Assembly (NCBI GenBank): GCA_016793465.1
Contig: JAEUJW010000053.1
Span: 62,001 to 126,000, forward strand
Direction: 5' to 3'
Length of the DNA: 64,000 bases
Origin: Myxococcales bacterium
Lineage (GTDB): Bacteria; Myxococcota; Polyangia; Nannocystales; Nannocystaceae
The notes under the pieces are model-generated. The model was not told where the DNA came from. It made no database searches and saw nothing but the letters and a program-made list of their open reading frames with translations. The first letter of the stretch is position 1. Every line of letters starts with the position of its first letter. Position numbers and translations under genes: made by a program. Below are positions 24,717 through 34,936 of the stretch, piece after piece.

Positions 24717-25805
24717 ATGGCCATGCATCGCACCTGCACGTCGATCGCGTTCGCGCTCGTGCTCGCCGCCTGCGGCGACTCCGACGCCGGCGGCGAGTCG
24801 ACCACCGCCACGACCACCGCGCCGTCGACCACCGCGCCGTCGTCCGGCACGACCGACGAGCCCGGCACCGACACCGGCTTCAACCCCGGCAGCGCCAGCG
24901 CCACCACCGGCCAGCCCACCAGCGCCCCCGACCTCACCACCGGCGCGCCCGACCCCACCGTCTCGTCGGGCCCCTCGACCCTCGGCACCGCCACCGGCGA
25001 CCTCACCACCGGCGACGACACCACGTCCGCCCTCGACACCGGCGGCGACGACACCACCACCGGCGGCTTCGACCCCGCGCACCTCCCGGACGTCCCCGAC
25101 GACGGTCTGCCGCCGTCGGCCCACCAGAAGCAGGTCCCGCTCGGCACCAGCGACGCCCTCAACGGCTACCTCGAGTACCTCCCGCCCGGCTACGGCGGCG
25201 GCGACCTCTACCCGCTCATGGTCTTCCTCCACGGCATCGGCGAGAACGGCGACGGCGTGGGCCAGCTCGGCAACGTCGCCAACAACGGCCCGCCCGCGCT
25301 CATCAAGTGGGACCAGTGGGACAAGACCCTGCCGTTCGTCGTGCTCTCGCCGCAGCACCCCAGCGACGGCGGCTGCCCCAACCCGGGCGAGGTCCAGGCC
25401 TTCCTCGACTTCGCCGTCACCCACTACGACATCAACCCCGCGCGCGTGTACCTCACCGGCCTCAGCTGCGGCGCGATCGGCTCGTGGAACTACCTCGGCG
25501 CCCACCTCGACAGCCAGATCACCGCGCTCGTGCCGATCGCCGGCGACGGCAACGGCGCGTTCGGCCAGTCCGGCTGCGAGCTCGGCCGCGTGCCGATCTG
25601 GGCCTTCCACGGCGACGCCGACAACGTCGTCGGCGTCGGCGGCACCATCAACCCGGTCACCAGCCTGCAGATGTGCGACCCCAAGCCCGACGTCGAGATG
25701 GTCATCTACCCCGGCGTCGGCCACGACTCGTGGACGCAGACCTACGACAAGTCCGCCGGCCACGACATCTACGCGTGGTTCCTCGCCCACGTGAAGCAGC
25801 CCTGA
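24717..25805 (+). CDS. PHB-depolymerase/feruloyl-esterase-like lipoprotein
   Basis: The 362-residue lipoprotein has lipobox LAAC and a Thr/Gly/Asp-rich linker of about 100 residues. The catalytic domain is an alpha/beta hydrolase: YPLMVFLHGIGENGDG (oxyanion-hole region), the nucleophile elbow LTGLSCGAIG, an Asp in FHGDADNVV and a His in PGVGHDSW. This order and the dienelactone-like GDAD/GHDSW motifs match predicted peptidases and PHB-depolymerase-type esterases. It is probably a surface-anchored esterase with unknown substrate. ATG 24717 is chosen for the upstream box; ATG 24723 is equally compatible with the signal peptide. Confidence 0.85.
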   Translation: MAMHRTCTSIAFALVLAACGDSDAGGESTTATTTAPSTTAPSSGTTDEPGTDTGFNPGSASATTGQPTSAPDLTTGAPDPTVSSGPSTLGTATGDLTTGDDTTSALDTGGDDTTTGGFDPAHLPDVPDDGLPPSAHQKQVPLGTSDALNGYLEYLPPGYGGGDLYPLMVFLHGIGENGDGVGQLGNVANNGPPALIKWDQWDKTLPFVVLSPQHPSDGGCPNPGEVQAFLDFAVTHYDINPARVYLTGLSCGAIGSWNYLGAHLDSQITALVPIAGDGNGAFGQSGCELGRVPIWAFHGDADNVVGVGGTINPVTSLQMCDPKPDVEMVIYPGVGHDSWTQTYDKSAGHDIYAWFLAHVKQP

Positions 25806-26017
25806 GCCGCGCCCGCGCCGCACCCTCGCGACGTCCGCCGCGCCAGCGGTGGATCTCCGCGGACCCACCCGTGTCCGCACCGGTCCGCCGTCGCGTCGCA
25901 CCGTCGCCGCCCGCCGACGCTCGCGACCGGCGCGAACAATTTCTCGCCGATGACCTCACGGATTTCGCCTCGGGCGGGCATTACCTGGTACCCGACCTCG
26001 TCGTCGGCGCCGCGGCC

Positions 26018-26821
26018 ATGATCCGAACCTCCGTCGACCCGCTCCTCTGCGCTCCGGACCGCGAGCGTCAGCCGTGCCTTCGCCCGGGCCTCGTCGCCGA
26101 CCGCCCGTCGGCCGCCGCCGCCACGCGCCCCGACTGGCAGAAACTCGCCCTCGTCCCGCGCGCGCCGGCCCACCTCCACCCCGCGCTCGCCGCCCACTGG
26201 ACCGCCTTCGCCCTCGCCGAGCACGCCAACGTCGCCGCCTTCGCCGGCCTCGTCCTCCAGCTGCTCGCCGTCGCCGCCCCGCCCGACCTCGTGCTCGCCG
26301 CCCAGCGCGCCGCCGCCGACGAGGTCGAGCACGCGCGCGCCGCCTTCGCCCTCGCCTCCGCGTTCGCCGCTCGCCCGGTCGGGCCCGGCCCCGTGCCGCT
26401 CGCGAGGCCCCTCCCCACCGACCGCGATCGCGTGCTCGCCGCGGTCATCCGCGAGGTCTGCGTCGGCGAGACCCTCGCCGCCCTCGAGGCCCGCGAGGCC
26501 GCCGCCCGCGCGACCGACCCCGCCCTCGCCCACGCGCTCGCGCGCATCGCCGACGACGAGCGGCGCCACGCCGAGCTCGGCTGGAGGTTCGCGCGCTGGG
26601 CCCTCACCGGCGCCGACGTCGAGCTCCGCGGCCGCGCCCACGACGGCTTCATCGCCGCCGTCGTCGACGCCGCCACCGCCGCCTCCGCCCTCGCCCGCGC
26701 CCCCGCGACCCCCGAGCTGCGCCCCCACGGCGTCCTCGATCCGCCGCTCCGCGCCGCCCTGTGGTCCGACGCGCTCACCACCCTCGTCGTGCCCACCGCC
26801 CACGCCCTCTGCGCCGCCTGA
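26018..26821 (+). CDS. Ferritin-like di-iron domain protein
   Basis: The 267-residue protein has a helical domain with the four metal-ligand motifs of the ferritin-like family: ALAEHANVAAFAG, ADEVEHARAAF, CVGETLAALEAREAA and IADDERRHAELGW. The pattern E..H-DExxH-E-DExxH resembles family members common in myxobacteria. The likely role is di-iron oxidase or iron handling; the substrate is unknown. The N-terminal 60 residues are unrecognised. The frame stays open upstream to a GTG at 25871, so a longer form is possible. The intergenic stretch before it (25806-26017) has no clear promoter. It converges on the aldo/keto reductase gene. Confidence 0.72.
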   Translation: MIRTSVDPLLCAPDRERQPCLRPGLVADRPSAAAATRPDWQKLALVPRAPAHLHPALAAHWTAFALAEHANVAAFAGLVLQLLAVAAPPDLVLAAQRAAADEVEHARAAFALASAFAARPVGPGPVPLARPLPTDRDRVLAAVIREVCVGETLAALEAREAAARATDPALAHALARIADDERRHAELGWRFARWALTGADVELRGRAHDGFIAAVVDAATAASALARAPATPELRPHGVLDPPLRAALWSDALTTLVVPTAHALCAA

Positions 26822-26848
26822 TCCGTCGGCGGCGCAGCGGCGGCCGCG

Positions 26849-27880
26849 TCACGCCTTCTGCGGCGCGCGCGGCTCGCGGTTCTGCCACTCGATCATCCAG
26901 CCCGGGTACTCCAGCGGCAGCGCGCTCGCGGCGTCGAGGCGCTCGACCTGCTCGGGCGTCAGCCGCACCTCGGTGGCCGCCAGGTTGTCGACCAATTGCT
27001 CGCGGGTCTTCGCGCCGATGATCACGCTCGTCACGTACGGCTTGTGCAGCTGCCAGGCCAGGGCCACGCGGGCCACCGACACGCCGGCCTCGGACGCCAC
27101 CTCGCGGAGCGCCCGCAGCACCGCGGGCAGGCGCTCGCGGTTCACCGGCGGGAAGTCGAACTGGCTGCGGCGCGCGCCCTCCGGGTTGGGCTTGTCCGGG
27201 TCGAACTTGCCCGACAGCAGCCCGCCCGCGAGCGGGCTCCACGGCAGGATCGCCAGCGCCTCCGACTGCGCCAGCGGCACCACCTCGCGCTCGATGTCCC
27301 GCCCCGCGATCGAGTAGTACATCTGCGCCGACTGGAACCGGCTGAGCCCGTTCGCCTCCGCGTACGCGATCGCCTTCATCGCCAGCCACGCCGGCAGGTT
27401 GCTGAAGCCGACGTAGCGGGCCTTGCCCGCGCGCACCACGTCGTCGAGCGCCCGCACCGTCTCCTCGATCGGCGTGGTGCGGTCGACCCCGTGGATCTGG
27501 TAGAGGTCCACGTGATCGAGCCCGAGCCGCCGCAGGCTGCCGTCGATGCTCGCCAGGACGTGCGCGCGCGACAGCCCGACCTGGTTGGGCCCCGGCCCCA
27601 CGCGCCCGCGGACCTTGGTCGCCACCACCACCTGCTCGCGCGGCCGCGCGAGCGCCTTCAGGGCCTCGCCGAGCAGCTGCTCCGACTGCCCCTCCGAGTA
27701 CACGTCCGCGGTGTCGATGAAGTTGACGCCGCCGTCGAGCGCCGTCCCGACCAGCGACTCGACCTCCTTCGCCGGCAGGCTCCCGATCACCTCCCAGAAG
27801 CCCTTGCCCCCGAACGTCATGGTCCCGAGGCACAGCTCCGAAACATACAGGCCAGTCTTCCCGAGCAGGTTGTAGCGCAT
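26849..27880 (-). CDS. Aldo/keto reductase
   Basis: The 343-residue protein is a complete (beta/alpha)8 aldo/keto reductase. It starts MRYNLLGKTGLYVSELCLGT, has the catalytic DTADVYSEG (Asp/Tyr), Lys in VVVATKVRG and His in DLYQIHGVD, and an NADPH-binding region ILPWSPLAGGLLSGKF and SVIIGAKTREQL. It probably reduces aldehydes or ketones with NADPH in the cytosol; its substrate cannot be predicted. ATG 27880 has a strong GGAGGAG Shine-Dalgarno, and a TAGGTT -10 box (27901-27906) gives a leader of about 13 bases. Confidence 0.92.
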   Translation of the reverse strand: MRYNLLGKTGLYVSELCLGTMTFGGKGFWEVIGSLPAKEVESLVGTALDGGVNFIDTADVYSEGQSEQLLGEALKALARPREQVVVATKVRGRVGPGPNQVGLSRAHVLASIDGSLRRLGLDHVDLYQIHGVDRTTPIEETVRALDDVVRAGKARYVGFSNLPAWLAMKAIAYAEANGLSRFQSAQMYYSIAGRDIEREVVPLAQSEALAILPWSPLAGGLLSGKFDPDKPNPEGARRSQFDFPPVNRERLPAVLRALREVASEAGVSVARVALAWQLHKPYVTSVIIGAKTREQLVDNLAATEVRLTPEQVERLDAASALPLEYPGWMIEWQNREPRAPQKA

Positions 27881-27900
27881 GGTTCTCCTCCTCCGCGCGA

Positions 27901-27906
27901 ACCTAC
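27901..27906 (-). promoter_or_regulatory. -10 box TAGGTT with short Shine-Dalgarno leader
   Basis: The box sits 20 bases before ATG 27880 with GGAGGAG between, an example of the SD-led gene class. Confidence 0.45.
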
Positions 27907-28038
27907 CACCTCACCGGCCTGCGTCTGTCGGGCGACCCGCCCCGACGAGCGAATTTCCGCCCGCACGCGCCGCGGCCCCCGCGACGCGCACGCCCCGTGG
28001 TGCGTGCGCATGCAGGGGCCGCCCGCGCTCCGGAGGAT

Positions 28039-28596
28039 CTACATCCCGCCCATGCCGCCGCCGCTGGCCGGCGCCGCCGGGGCCCCGGACGGAGTCGCCG
28101 CCGGCGTCCCGCTCGGCGTGCCCGCCGGCGTCGGCGTCGCGCTCGGCGTACCCGCCGGCGTCGGCGTCCCGCCCATGCCCGACCCGGCGGCCCCGTCGAG
28201 CTTGCCGCCCGGCGCCGTCGGCGTCCCGCTCGGCGGCGGCGCCGTGGTCGCGCCCTTCTTGTCGAGCTTGTCGGACGGCGCCGTCGCCCCGCCCGCCCCG
28301 GTCTTGGCCGGCGGCTCGATGTCATTGATAAACGTCTCCATGCGCGAGCTGAGGCTCGACAGCGCCGAGATCTTCTTCTGCTCGTCGGGCTCGGCCATCG
28401 CCTTGTCGTACTCGGCCTTGAACTCGACCAGCTTGGCGTCGAGCGTGGCCTTGGCCTCGGGCTTGCGCGTCTGGATCGCCGAGATCTTGTCGAGGTTCGC
28501 CTTGTAGCGGCCCTCGGCCCCCTGCAGCGTCGGCGGCCCGCAGGTGACCGCGAACAGTGACAGCGCCACGAGCATGCGTTTCGACCAGTGCATCAT
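28039..28596 (-). CDS. Lipoprotein with helical domain and Pro/Gly/Thr repeat tail
   Basis: The 185-residue lipoprotein has lipobox AVTC. Residues 25-95 are a charged helical segment (KANLDKISAIQTRKPEAKAT) likely to form a coiled coil. The C-terminal half is low-complexity Pro/Thr/Gly, including a 30-base DNA tandem repeat (28111-28170) coding for TPTPAGTPSA, and ends in GGGMGGM. It may link the envelope to the periplasmic side. The function is unknown. A GGGGAGAAGG Shine-Dalgarno lies just before ATG 28596. It follows the gene at 28636-29031 by 39 bases, probably in one operon. Confidence 0.65.
   Translation of the reverse strand: MMHWSKRMLVALSLFAVTCGPPTLQGAEGRYKANLDKISAIQTRKPEAKATLDAKLVEFKAEYDKAMAEPDEQKKISALSSLSSRMETFINDIEPPAKTGAGGATAPSDKLDKKGATTAPPPSGTPTAPGGKLDGAAGSGMGGTPTPAGTPSATPTPAGTPSGTPAATPSGAPAAPASGGGMGGM
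28111..28170. repeat. 30-base tandem repeat, two units
   Basis: Units 28111-28140 and 28141-28170 differ at only a few bases and lie in frame in the lipoprotein gene. Confidence 0.75.
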
Positions 28597-28635
28597 CCTT
28601 CTCCCCGGTTTCGGTTGTCGCGGCGGTCTGCCGCC

Positions 28636-29031
28636 TCAGTGACGATCGGCGCCCGAGCCCTCGGCCTCGAGCATGTCGGCCGCGCGGGCCACGTAGAAGA
28701 TCGACTTGCGCAGCGAGACCTCGTCGGCCGCCGCCATGCGCAGCGAGTGCTTGACCCCGATCGCGTTGTCCCGCACCGCCACGCAGCCGTACGACAGCTT
28801 CATCGAGAAGCGCAGCAGCGCCGTCAGGTCGCGCATCGGGTGCAGCTCCCCGGCGATCGACCACAGGAACACCATCGCCTCCTGCTCCGCGTCGGTCCCC
28901 TGCATCACCTGCACCACCTGCGAGCGCCCGTGCTGGGTGTGCACCTCGACGCGCACGCTCCCGTCCTGATCCACGCGCAGGGGCCAACCCTGCGCCACCG
29001 CGATGCGATTGATGAACTCGCTGAGCTGCAT
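28636..29031 (-). CDS. Hypothetical small protein, possibly YbjN/CesT-fold
   Basis: The 131-residue cytosolic protein has no signal peptide. The pattern RVDQDGSVRVEVHTQHGRSQVVQV, then MVFLWSIAGEL and TALLRFSMKLSYGCVAVRD, resembles the alpha-beta(3)-alpha fold of YbjN and type III chaperone-like proteins, which usually bind other proteins. This is a fold guess, not a family assignment. The gene is followed by the repeat-tailed lipoprotein. No Shine-Dalgarno or clear -10 box was found. Confidence 0.55.
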   Translation of the reverse strand: MQLSEFINRIAVAQGWPLRVDQDGSVRVEVHTQHGRSQVVQVMQGTDAEQEAMVFLWSIAGELHPMRDLTALLRFSMKLSYGCVAVRDNAIGVKHSLRMAAADEVSLRKSIFYVARAADMLEAEGSGADRH

Positions 29032-29143
29032 GACCTATCGCTCCAGGCCGTCATGCTCGCCCCAAAGCCCGCGGATCGTCAACGCGCGGAGCTGCCCCCC
29101 GCACGCGCGCGCAAGCAACCTCGTCGACCGCCGCGCGCCACGC

Positions 29144-30766
<1,623 letters not shown>

Positions 30767-30773
30767 GGCGCGC

Positions 30774-30779
30774 AGACTA
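30774..30779 (-). promoter_or_regulatory. -10 box TAGTCT, leaderless-type
   Basis: The box ends seven bases before GTG 30766. No Shine-Dalgarno is present. Confidence 0.45.
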
Positions 30780-30859
30780 CGAGCTTCGCCCCGCGCCCGT
30801 GACGCCCTCCGCCCCGCCCGGACATGAGTTTGACCACGGCGACGACTTCGCCGCGCGGC

Positions 30860-32644
30860 TCACCCGTCGCCGGCCAGCGCCCGCGCCAGCAGCTCCGCGT
30901 CGTACCCCGGGTCCGCGCCGTCCGACGCCACGCCCGCGAACATCGAGCCCGGCTGCAGCGCATAGTCGCCGCCGGCCGCGTCGACGAACCCGACCTCGTC
31001 GACGCTCGCCGGGAAGAAATTGCCCGGCGGATAACTGCCCGCCGGCGCCCCGACGACCACGTTGCCCGCGAACGGCGCCCCCGGCGCGTAGGCGTCGAGC
31101 GCCGCCTGCCCCTCGCCCTTCCCGCTGCCGAACACCCCGTAGGTCGTCGGCCCGAACAGGTTGTCGACGATCGCCAGCCCCGGGCACGGCATGCCGTCGA
31201 AGACGATCGCCTGGTTGCGCCCGAGGCCCGTGTTGTGGGCCAGCCGCACGTCCGCGATCCCGTCGAGCAGCTGGAACGCCCGCCCGTCCCCGCCCCACTC
31301 GTCGCCGCCGATCCGCTCGACCAGGTTGCCCTCGATGCGCACGTGGTTGGTCCCCAGCGACCCGCCGTCGCTGCGCGACACCGCCACGCCGCCGTTGGCC
31401 AGGCGGATGTGGTTGTACACGAAGCTGACGTGCTCGGTGACCGCCCACGGCTGCCCGCCGTCCTGGTTGGCCGACTTGATCACGATCGCGAACCCGGTCT
31501 GCGCGTCGGTCCACGCCTGCTCGAACACGTTGCCGGAGATCAGCACCCGCCGCCCGACCTTCAGCTCGAACAGGTTCTTGATCGACCAGTGCGTGCCCTC
31601 GTAGCCCGGGTCGCCCTCCTTCCAGCGCAGCGGTTTGACGAACGTATTGCCGCAGATCTCGATGTCGCTCGGGATCACGTCCGCGATCTTCGCGTCCGCG
31701 CCGCCGAACATCACGTTCTCGGCCGCCCCCTCGATGTGGTTGTTGACGATGCGAAACGGCCCCGGCGTGTTCCACCCGAGCAGCGCCTGCGTGTCCTGCC
31801 CGACGCGCTTCCAGTCGGTGAAGTACGAGTCGACCACGCCGACCGCCCGCGCGTTGAGCTGGATGCCCCGCTTGCCGCCGACCGCCGGGTCGCCGCGCAC
31901 GACGCAGCGGTCGAACACCAGGTCGTGCGCCAGCAGGTCGGCCGACGTCGCCCCGGCGTCGCCGAGCACGAGCAGGTCGTTGACATCGACCCCGTCCGCC
32001 GGCCGAAACTGCACGCCCACGAACCGCACGTGGTGCGCCGCCCCCTGCGTGCTCACCACCGCCAGCCCGTTGGTCGTCATCAGCGTCGGCATGCCCGCGG
32101 CGTCGTCCGCCGTCACCCGCACGTGCTCCGGCAGGTCGCCCGCGTCCGCCCCGCGGATCACCAGCCAGCCGTCGCCCGCCTTCTCGGGCACCACGAAGTT
32201 GCCGGTGAACGTCGCCCCCGCCGCCAGCACGAGCTCGTCGCCGAGCTGCGCCGCGTCGATCGCCGCCTGCAGGTCCTCACCCTCGGCCACCGCGATCGAC
32301 TGGCCCGTCAGCGGCGGATACGCGGTGTCGACCTGGACCTGCGGCAGCTCGGCGACGGCGTCGGCCGGCGGCGCCAGGCAGCGAAACCCCGCCGGCGGCG
32401 GCTCCCCCGTGTCGGTCTCTCCCCCGGTCGTCGGCAGCGGCTCCGTCGTCGGCGGCGGCCCGGTCGTCGGCAGCGGCTCCGTCGCCGTCGATCCCGTCGG
32501 CCCGTCCGTCGTCGGCGCCTCCGTGGCCCCGCCTGTGGTCGTCATCGTCGGCGTCGTCCCGTCCTCGGTCTGCGCGCCGGCGCCGTCGTCTCCGCAGGCG
32601 AGCAGCGCCGCCAGCGCCCAAAACACCGCACTCCGTCCATTCAT
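30860..32644 (-). CDS. Right-handed beta-helix lipoprotein
   Basis: The 594-residue lipoprotein has lipobox LLAC and a Thr/Pro/Gly linker to about residue 85. The body begins like pectate-lyase-type helices (GEDLQAAIDAAQLGDELVLA, TFTGNFVVP) and runs through about 15 turns with NNHIEG, ICGNTFV, ISGNVFEQ, VYNHIRLANGG, RIEGNLVERIG and LAHNTGLG, typical of parallel beta-helix repeats. These proteins often bind or cleave polysaccharide. No catalytic residues are assigned. TAGGCT lies six bases before ATG 32644. The gene is transcribed towards the ABC-F gene, with about 90 bases between. Confidence 0.8.
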   Translation of the reverse strand: MNGRSAVFWALAALLACGDDGAGAQTEDGTTPTMTTTGGATEAPTTDGPTGSTATEPLPTTGPPPTTEPLPTTGGETDTGEPPPAGFRCLAPPADAVAELPQVQVDTAYPPLTGQSIAVAEGEDLQAAIDAAQLGDELVLAAGATFTGNFVVPEKAGDGWLVIRGADAGDLPEHVRVTADDAAGMPTLMTTNGLAVVSTQGAAHHVRFVGVQFRPADGVDVNDLLVLGDAGATSADLLAHDLVFDRCVVRGDPAVGGKRGIQLNARAVGVVDSYFTDWKRVGQDTQALLGWNTPGPFRIVNNHIEGAAENVMFGGADAKIADVIPSDIEICGNTFVKPLRWKEGDPGYEGTHWSIKNLFELKVGRRVLISGNVFEQAWTDAQTGFAIVIKSANQDGGQPWAVTEHVSFVYNHIRLANGGVAVSRSDGGSLGTNHVRIEGNLVERIGGDEWGGDGRAFQLLDGIADVRLAHNTGLGRNQAIVFDGMPCPGLAIVDNLFGPTTYGVFGSGKGEGQAALDAYAPGAPFAGNVVVGAPAGSYPPGNFFPASVDEVGFVDAAGGDYALQPGSMFAGVASDGADPGYDAELLARALAGDG

Positions 32645-32650
32645 CCCACC

Positions 32651-32656
32651 AGCCTA
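32651..32656 (-). promoter_or_regulatory. -10 box TAGGCT, leaderless-type
   Basis: The box ends exactly six bases before ATG 32644. Confidence 0.45.
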
Positions 32657-32878
32657 CCGAGCCCCCGGCGCACCGCCCAAGGGTCCGCGCCCCCCAGCGA
32701 TCGCCCGCGCGGCCCGACGCCTCACGCACGGCCGTCCGCGGCGACCACGACCACGACCGGCCCGGTCTCCACGCCCGGCGCCGCGATCTCCGGCGACGAC
32801 CCCGCGGGCGGCCCCATGCGCACGGTGTACGTCGCCGGCCTCGCCCCGACGCTGTTTAGCGCGAGCGATCAGTTCTGA

Positions 32879-32884
32879 TACCGT
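32879..32884 (+). promoter_or_regulatory. -10 box TACCGT, leaderless-type
   Basis: The box lies six bases upstream of ATG 32891. A TTTAGC at 32855-32860 is a weak -35 candidate, 18 bases away. Confidence 0.45.
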
Positions 32885-32890
32885 CGCCTC

Positions 32891-33715
32891 ATGTTCGTCG
32901 ACGCCGCCACCGCCGCCCGCATCGATCGCGTCGAGGCGCGCCTGTCCGGCGCCATCGCCGAGACCCTCCTGCAGCGCGGCCTCACCCCGGCGCCGCACGT
33001 CACGCGCTTCGCCGACGGCGGCCTCGGCGTGCTCGCCCGCCCCGGCTCGCCGCTCAACAAGATCATCGGCGTCGGCTTCGACGGCCCCCTCGACCCCGAC
33101 CGCCTCGCCGCCCTCGAGGCCACCTGGCACGCGCGCGGCGAGCCCGTGCGCGTCGAGCTCGCCAGCCTCGCCGCCCCGCGGACCGCCGAGCAATTGGCCG
33201 CCCGCGGCTATCGCCTCCTCGGCTGCGAGCACGTGCTCACCCGCCCGCTCACGCTCGCCGACGCCGATCGCCCGCCCGCGCTGCCGGTCCACCGCGATCA
33301 CGCCGCCTGGCAGGCCACCCTCGTCGCCGGCTTCACCGCCCCCGACGGCACCGGCGCGCCCGTCGACGACTACGCCCGCGACGCCGTCGAGACCGCCATG
33401 CAGGACTTCGCCGACACCCGCGGCTTCGCGCGTTACCTCGTCAGCGTCGACGACCAGCCCGCCGGCGCCGCCACCCTCCGCCTCGACGACCGCGTCGCCC
33501 TGCTGTGCGGCGCCGCCACCCTGCCCGCGCTCCGCCGCCGCGGCGTCCAGGCCGCCCTGCTCGCCGCCCGCCTCCGCGACGCCGCCCGCGCCGACTGCGA
33601 CCTCGCCGTCCTCACCACCGCCCCCGGTTCGCTCTCCCAGCACAACGCCGCCCGCCAGGGCTTCACCCTCGCCTACGTGCGCGCCATCCTCGTGCTCCCC
33701 CCGCCCGCGCCCTGA
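32891..33715 (+). CDS. GNAT family N-acetyltransferase
   Basis: The 274-residue protein has an N-terminal region with LGVLARPGSPLNKIIGVGFD and a C-terminal GNAT domain. Its CoA-binding loop is ATLPALRRRGVQAALLAARL (R-R-G-V-Q), followed by the terminal strand NAARQGFTLAY. Its substrate is unknown. The layout (degenerate N-half, active C-half) matches bacterial proteins that place two GNAT folds in one chain. The aminotransferase gene starts 21 bases downstream with a GGAGAAAG Shine-Dalgarno, so the two probably form an operon. Confidence 0.78.
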   Translation: MFVDAATAARIDRVEARLSGAIAETLLQRGLTPAPHVTRFADGGLGVLARPGSPLNKIIGVGFDGPLDPDRLAALEATWHARGEPVRVELASLAAPRTAEQLAARGYRLLGCEHVLTRPLTLADADRPPALPVHRDHAAWQATLVAGFTAPDGTGAPVDDYARDAVETAMQDFADTRGFARYLVSVDDQPAGAATLRLDDRVALLCGAATLPALRRRGVQAALLAARLRDAARADCDLAVLTTAPGSLSQHNAARQGFTLAYVRAILVLPPPAP

Positions 33716-33736
33716 CCGCGGAGAAAGTCCCCGCCC

Positions 33737-34882
33737 GTGTTCTCGCGCCGCACCGCCTGGGCCCTCGAGCCCGCCGCCCCGCTCGCCGCCGACCTCGACC
33801 TCACGCTCAGCAACCCCACCGCCGCCGGCTTCACCTACCCGGACGACCTCTACCGCGCCCTCGCCGACGAGCGCAGCGCCGTCTACGACCCGCTGCCGTT
33901 CGGCCTCGCGAGCGCCCGCGAGGCCGTCGCCGCCTACTACGCCGCCCGCCTCGGCGCCCCCGTCGACCCCGCCCGCGTCGGCCTGTGCGCCAGCACCAGC
34001 GAGGCCTACAGCCACCTCCTCGCCCTCCTCTGCGACCCCGGCGACGTCGTGCTCGTGCCGCGCCCCGGCTACCCCCTGCTCGACCTGCTCGCCGAGATCG
34101 GCGACACCCGCCTCGTCCACTACCCCCTCCTCTACGACGGCGCCTGGTCGCTCGACCTCGCCGCCCTGGAGCGCCTCCTCGCCGCCACCCCCGACGTGCG
34201 CGCCCTCGTGGTCGTCGCCCCCAACAACCCGACCGGCAATTACCTGCGCCCGCACGAGCTCGCCGCCCTCCAGCGCCTGCTCGCCCCCCGCGACATCGCC
34301 CTGCTCGTCGACGAGGTGTTCTGGGACTACCCGCTCGCGCCCGGCCCGCGCCCCACCTCGCTCACCGGCCCGCACGACGCTCTCACCTTCACGCTCTCCG
34401 GCCTCTCGAAGGTCGCCGCGCTCCCGCAACTGAAGCTCTCGTGGTGGCTCGCGCACGGCCCCGACGCGCTCGTGCACGCCGCGCTCGCCCGCCTCGAGCT
34501 GATCGCCGACACCTTCCTCTCGGTCGCGACCCCGGTCCAGCACGCGCTCCCGCGGCTGCTCGCCGCGGCCCCGGGCATGCAGGCGCAGATCTCCCGCCGC
34601 ACGCTCCGCAACCTCGAGTCCCTGCGCGCCGCCTCGTCCGCCTCCGCCTTCAGCGTGCTCGACGTCGACGCCGGCTGGCTCGCCCTCCTGCGCCTGCCCG
34701 CCGTCCACGACCTCGACGGCGCGGCCTGGGCCGCCCTGCTGCTGCGCCGCGGCCTGCACGTCCAGTCTGGCCACCTCTACGGCCTGCACGGCCCGCACGT
34801 CGCCGTCTCCCTCCTCACCCCCGAGCCTGTCCTCCACGCCGGCCTGCAGCGCCTGCACGCCGCCCTCCGCGACCTCCTGTGA
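33737..34882 (+). CDS. PLP-dependent class I/II aminotransferase
   Basis: The 381-residue protein has fold-type I aminotransferase motifs: LSNPTAAGFTYP at the N-terminus, CASTSEAYSHLL (PLP phosphate and ring), VVAPNNPTGNYL with the conserved Asn, VDEVFWDYPL (Asp binding the PLP nitrogen), and the Schiff-base lysine in TLSGLSKVAALPQLKLSW. The C-terminal domain has the expected Arg-rich region. The amino donor is unknown. The start is GTG 33737, behind the GNAT gene; a TTG-type alternative was not favoured. Confidence 0.87.
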   Translation: MFSRRTAWALEPAAPLAADLDLTLSNPTAAGFTYPDDLYRALADERSAVYDPLPFGLASAREAVAAYYAARLGAPVDPARVGLCASTSEAYSHLLALLCDPGDVVLVPRPGYPLLDLLAEIGDTRLVHYPLLYDGAWSLDLAALERLLAATPDVRALVVVAPNNPTGNYLRPHELAALQRLLAPRDIALLVDEVFWDYPLAPGPRPTSLTGPHDALTFTLSGLSKVAALPQLKLSWWLAHGPDALVHAALARLELIADTFLSVATPVQHALPRLLAAAPGMQAQISRRTLRNLESLRAASSASAFSVLDVDAGWLALLRLPAVHDLDGAAWAALLLRRGLHVQSGHLYGLHGPHVAVSLLTPEPVLHAGLQRLHAALRDLL

Positions 34883-34923
34883 TCCGCCCGCTGCACCCCC
34901 GTAACCCCGCGCACGCGACGTGT

Positions 34924-34929
34924 TAGCCT
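34924..34929 (+). promoter_or_regulatory. -10 box TAGCCT, leaderless-type
   Basis: The box ends seven bases before ATG 34937. Confidence 0.45.
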
Positions 34930-34936
34930 CGCGCGC

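Noticed and set aside
32720..32878. A tail-like open frame on the plus strand with Thr-rich and MRTVYVAGL-type sequence
   Set aside because: It has no start, no homology I recognise and ends in the promoter of the next gene; it is probably a chance open frame or a worn relic.
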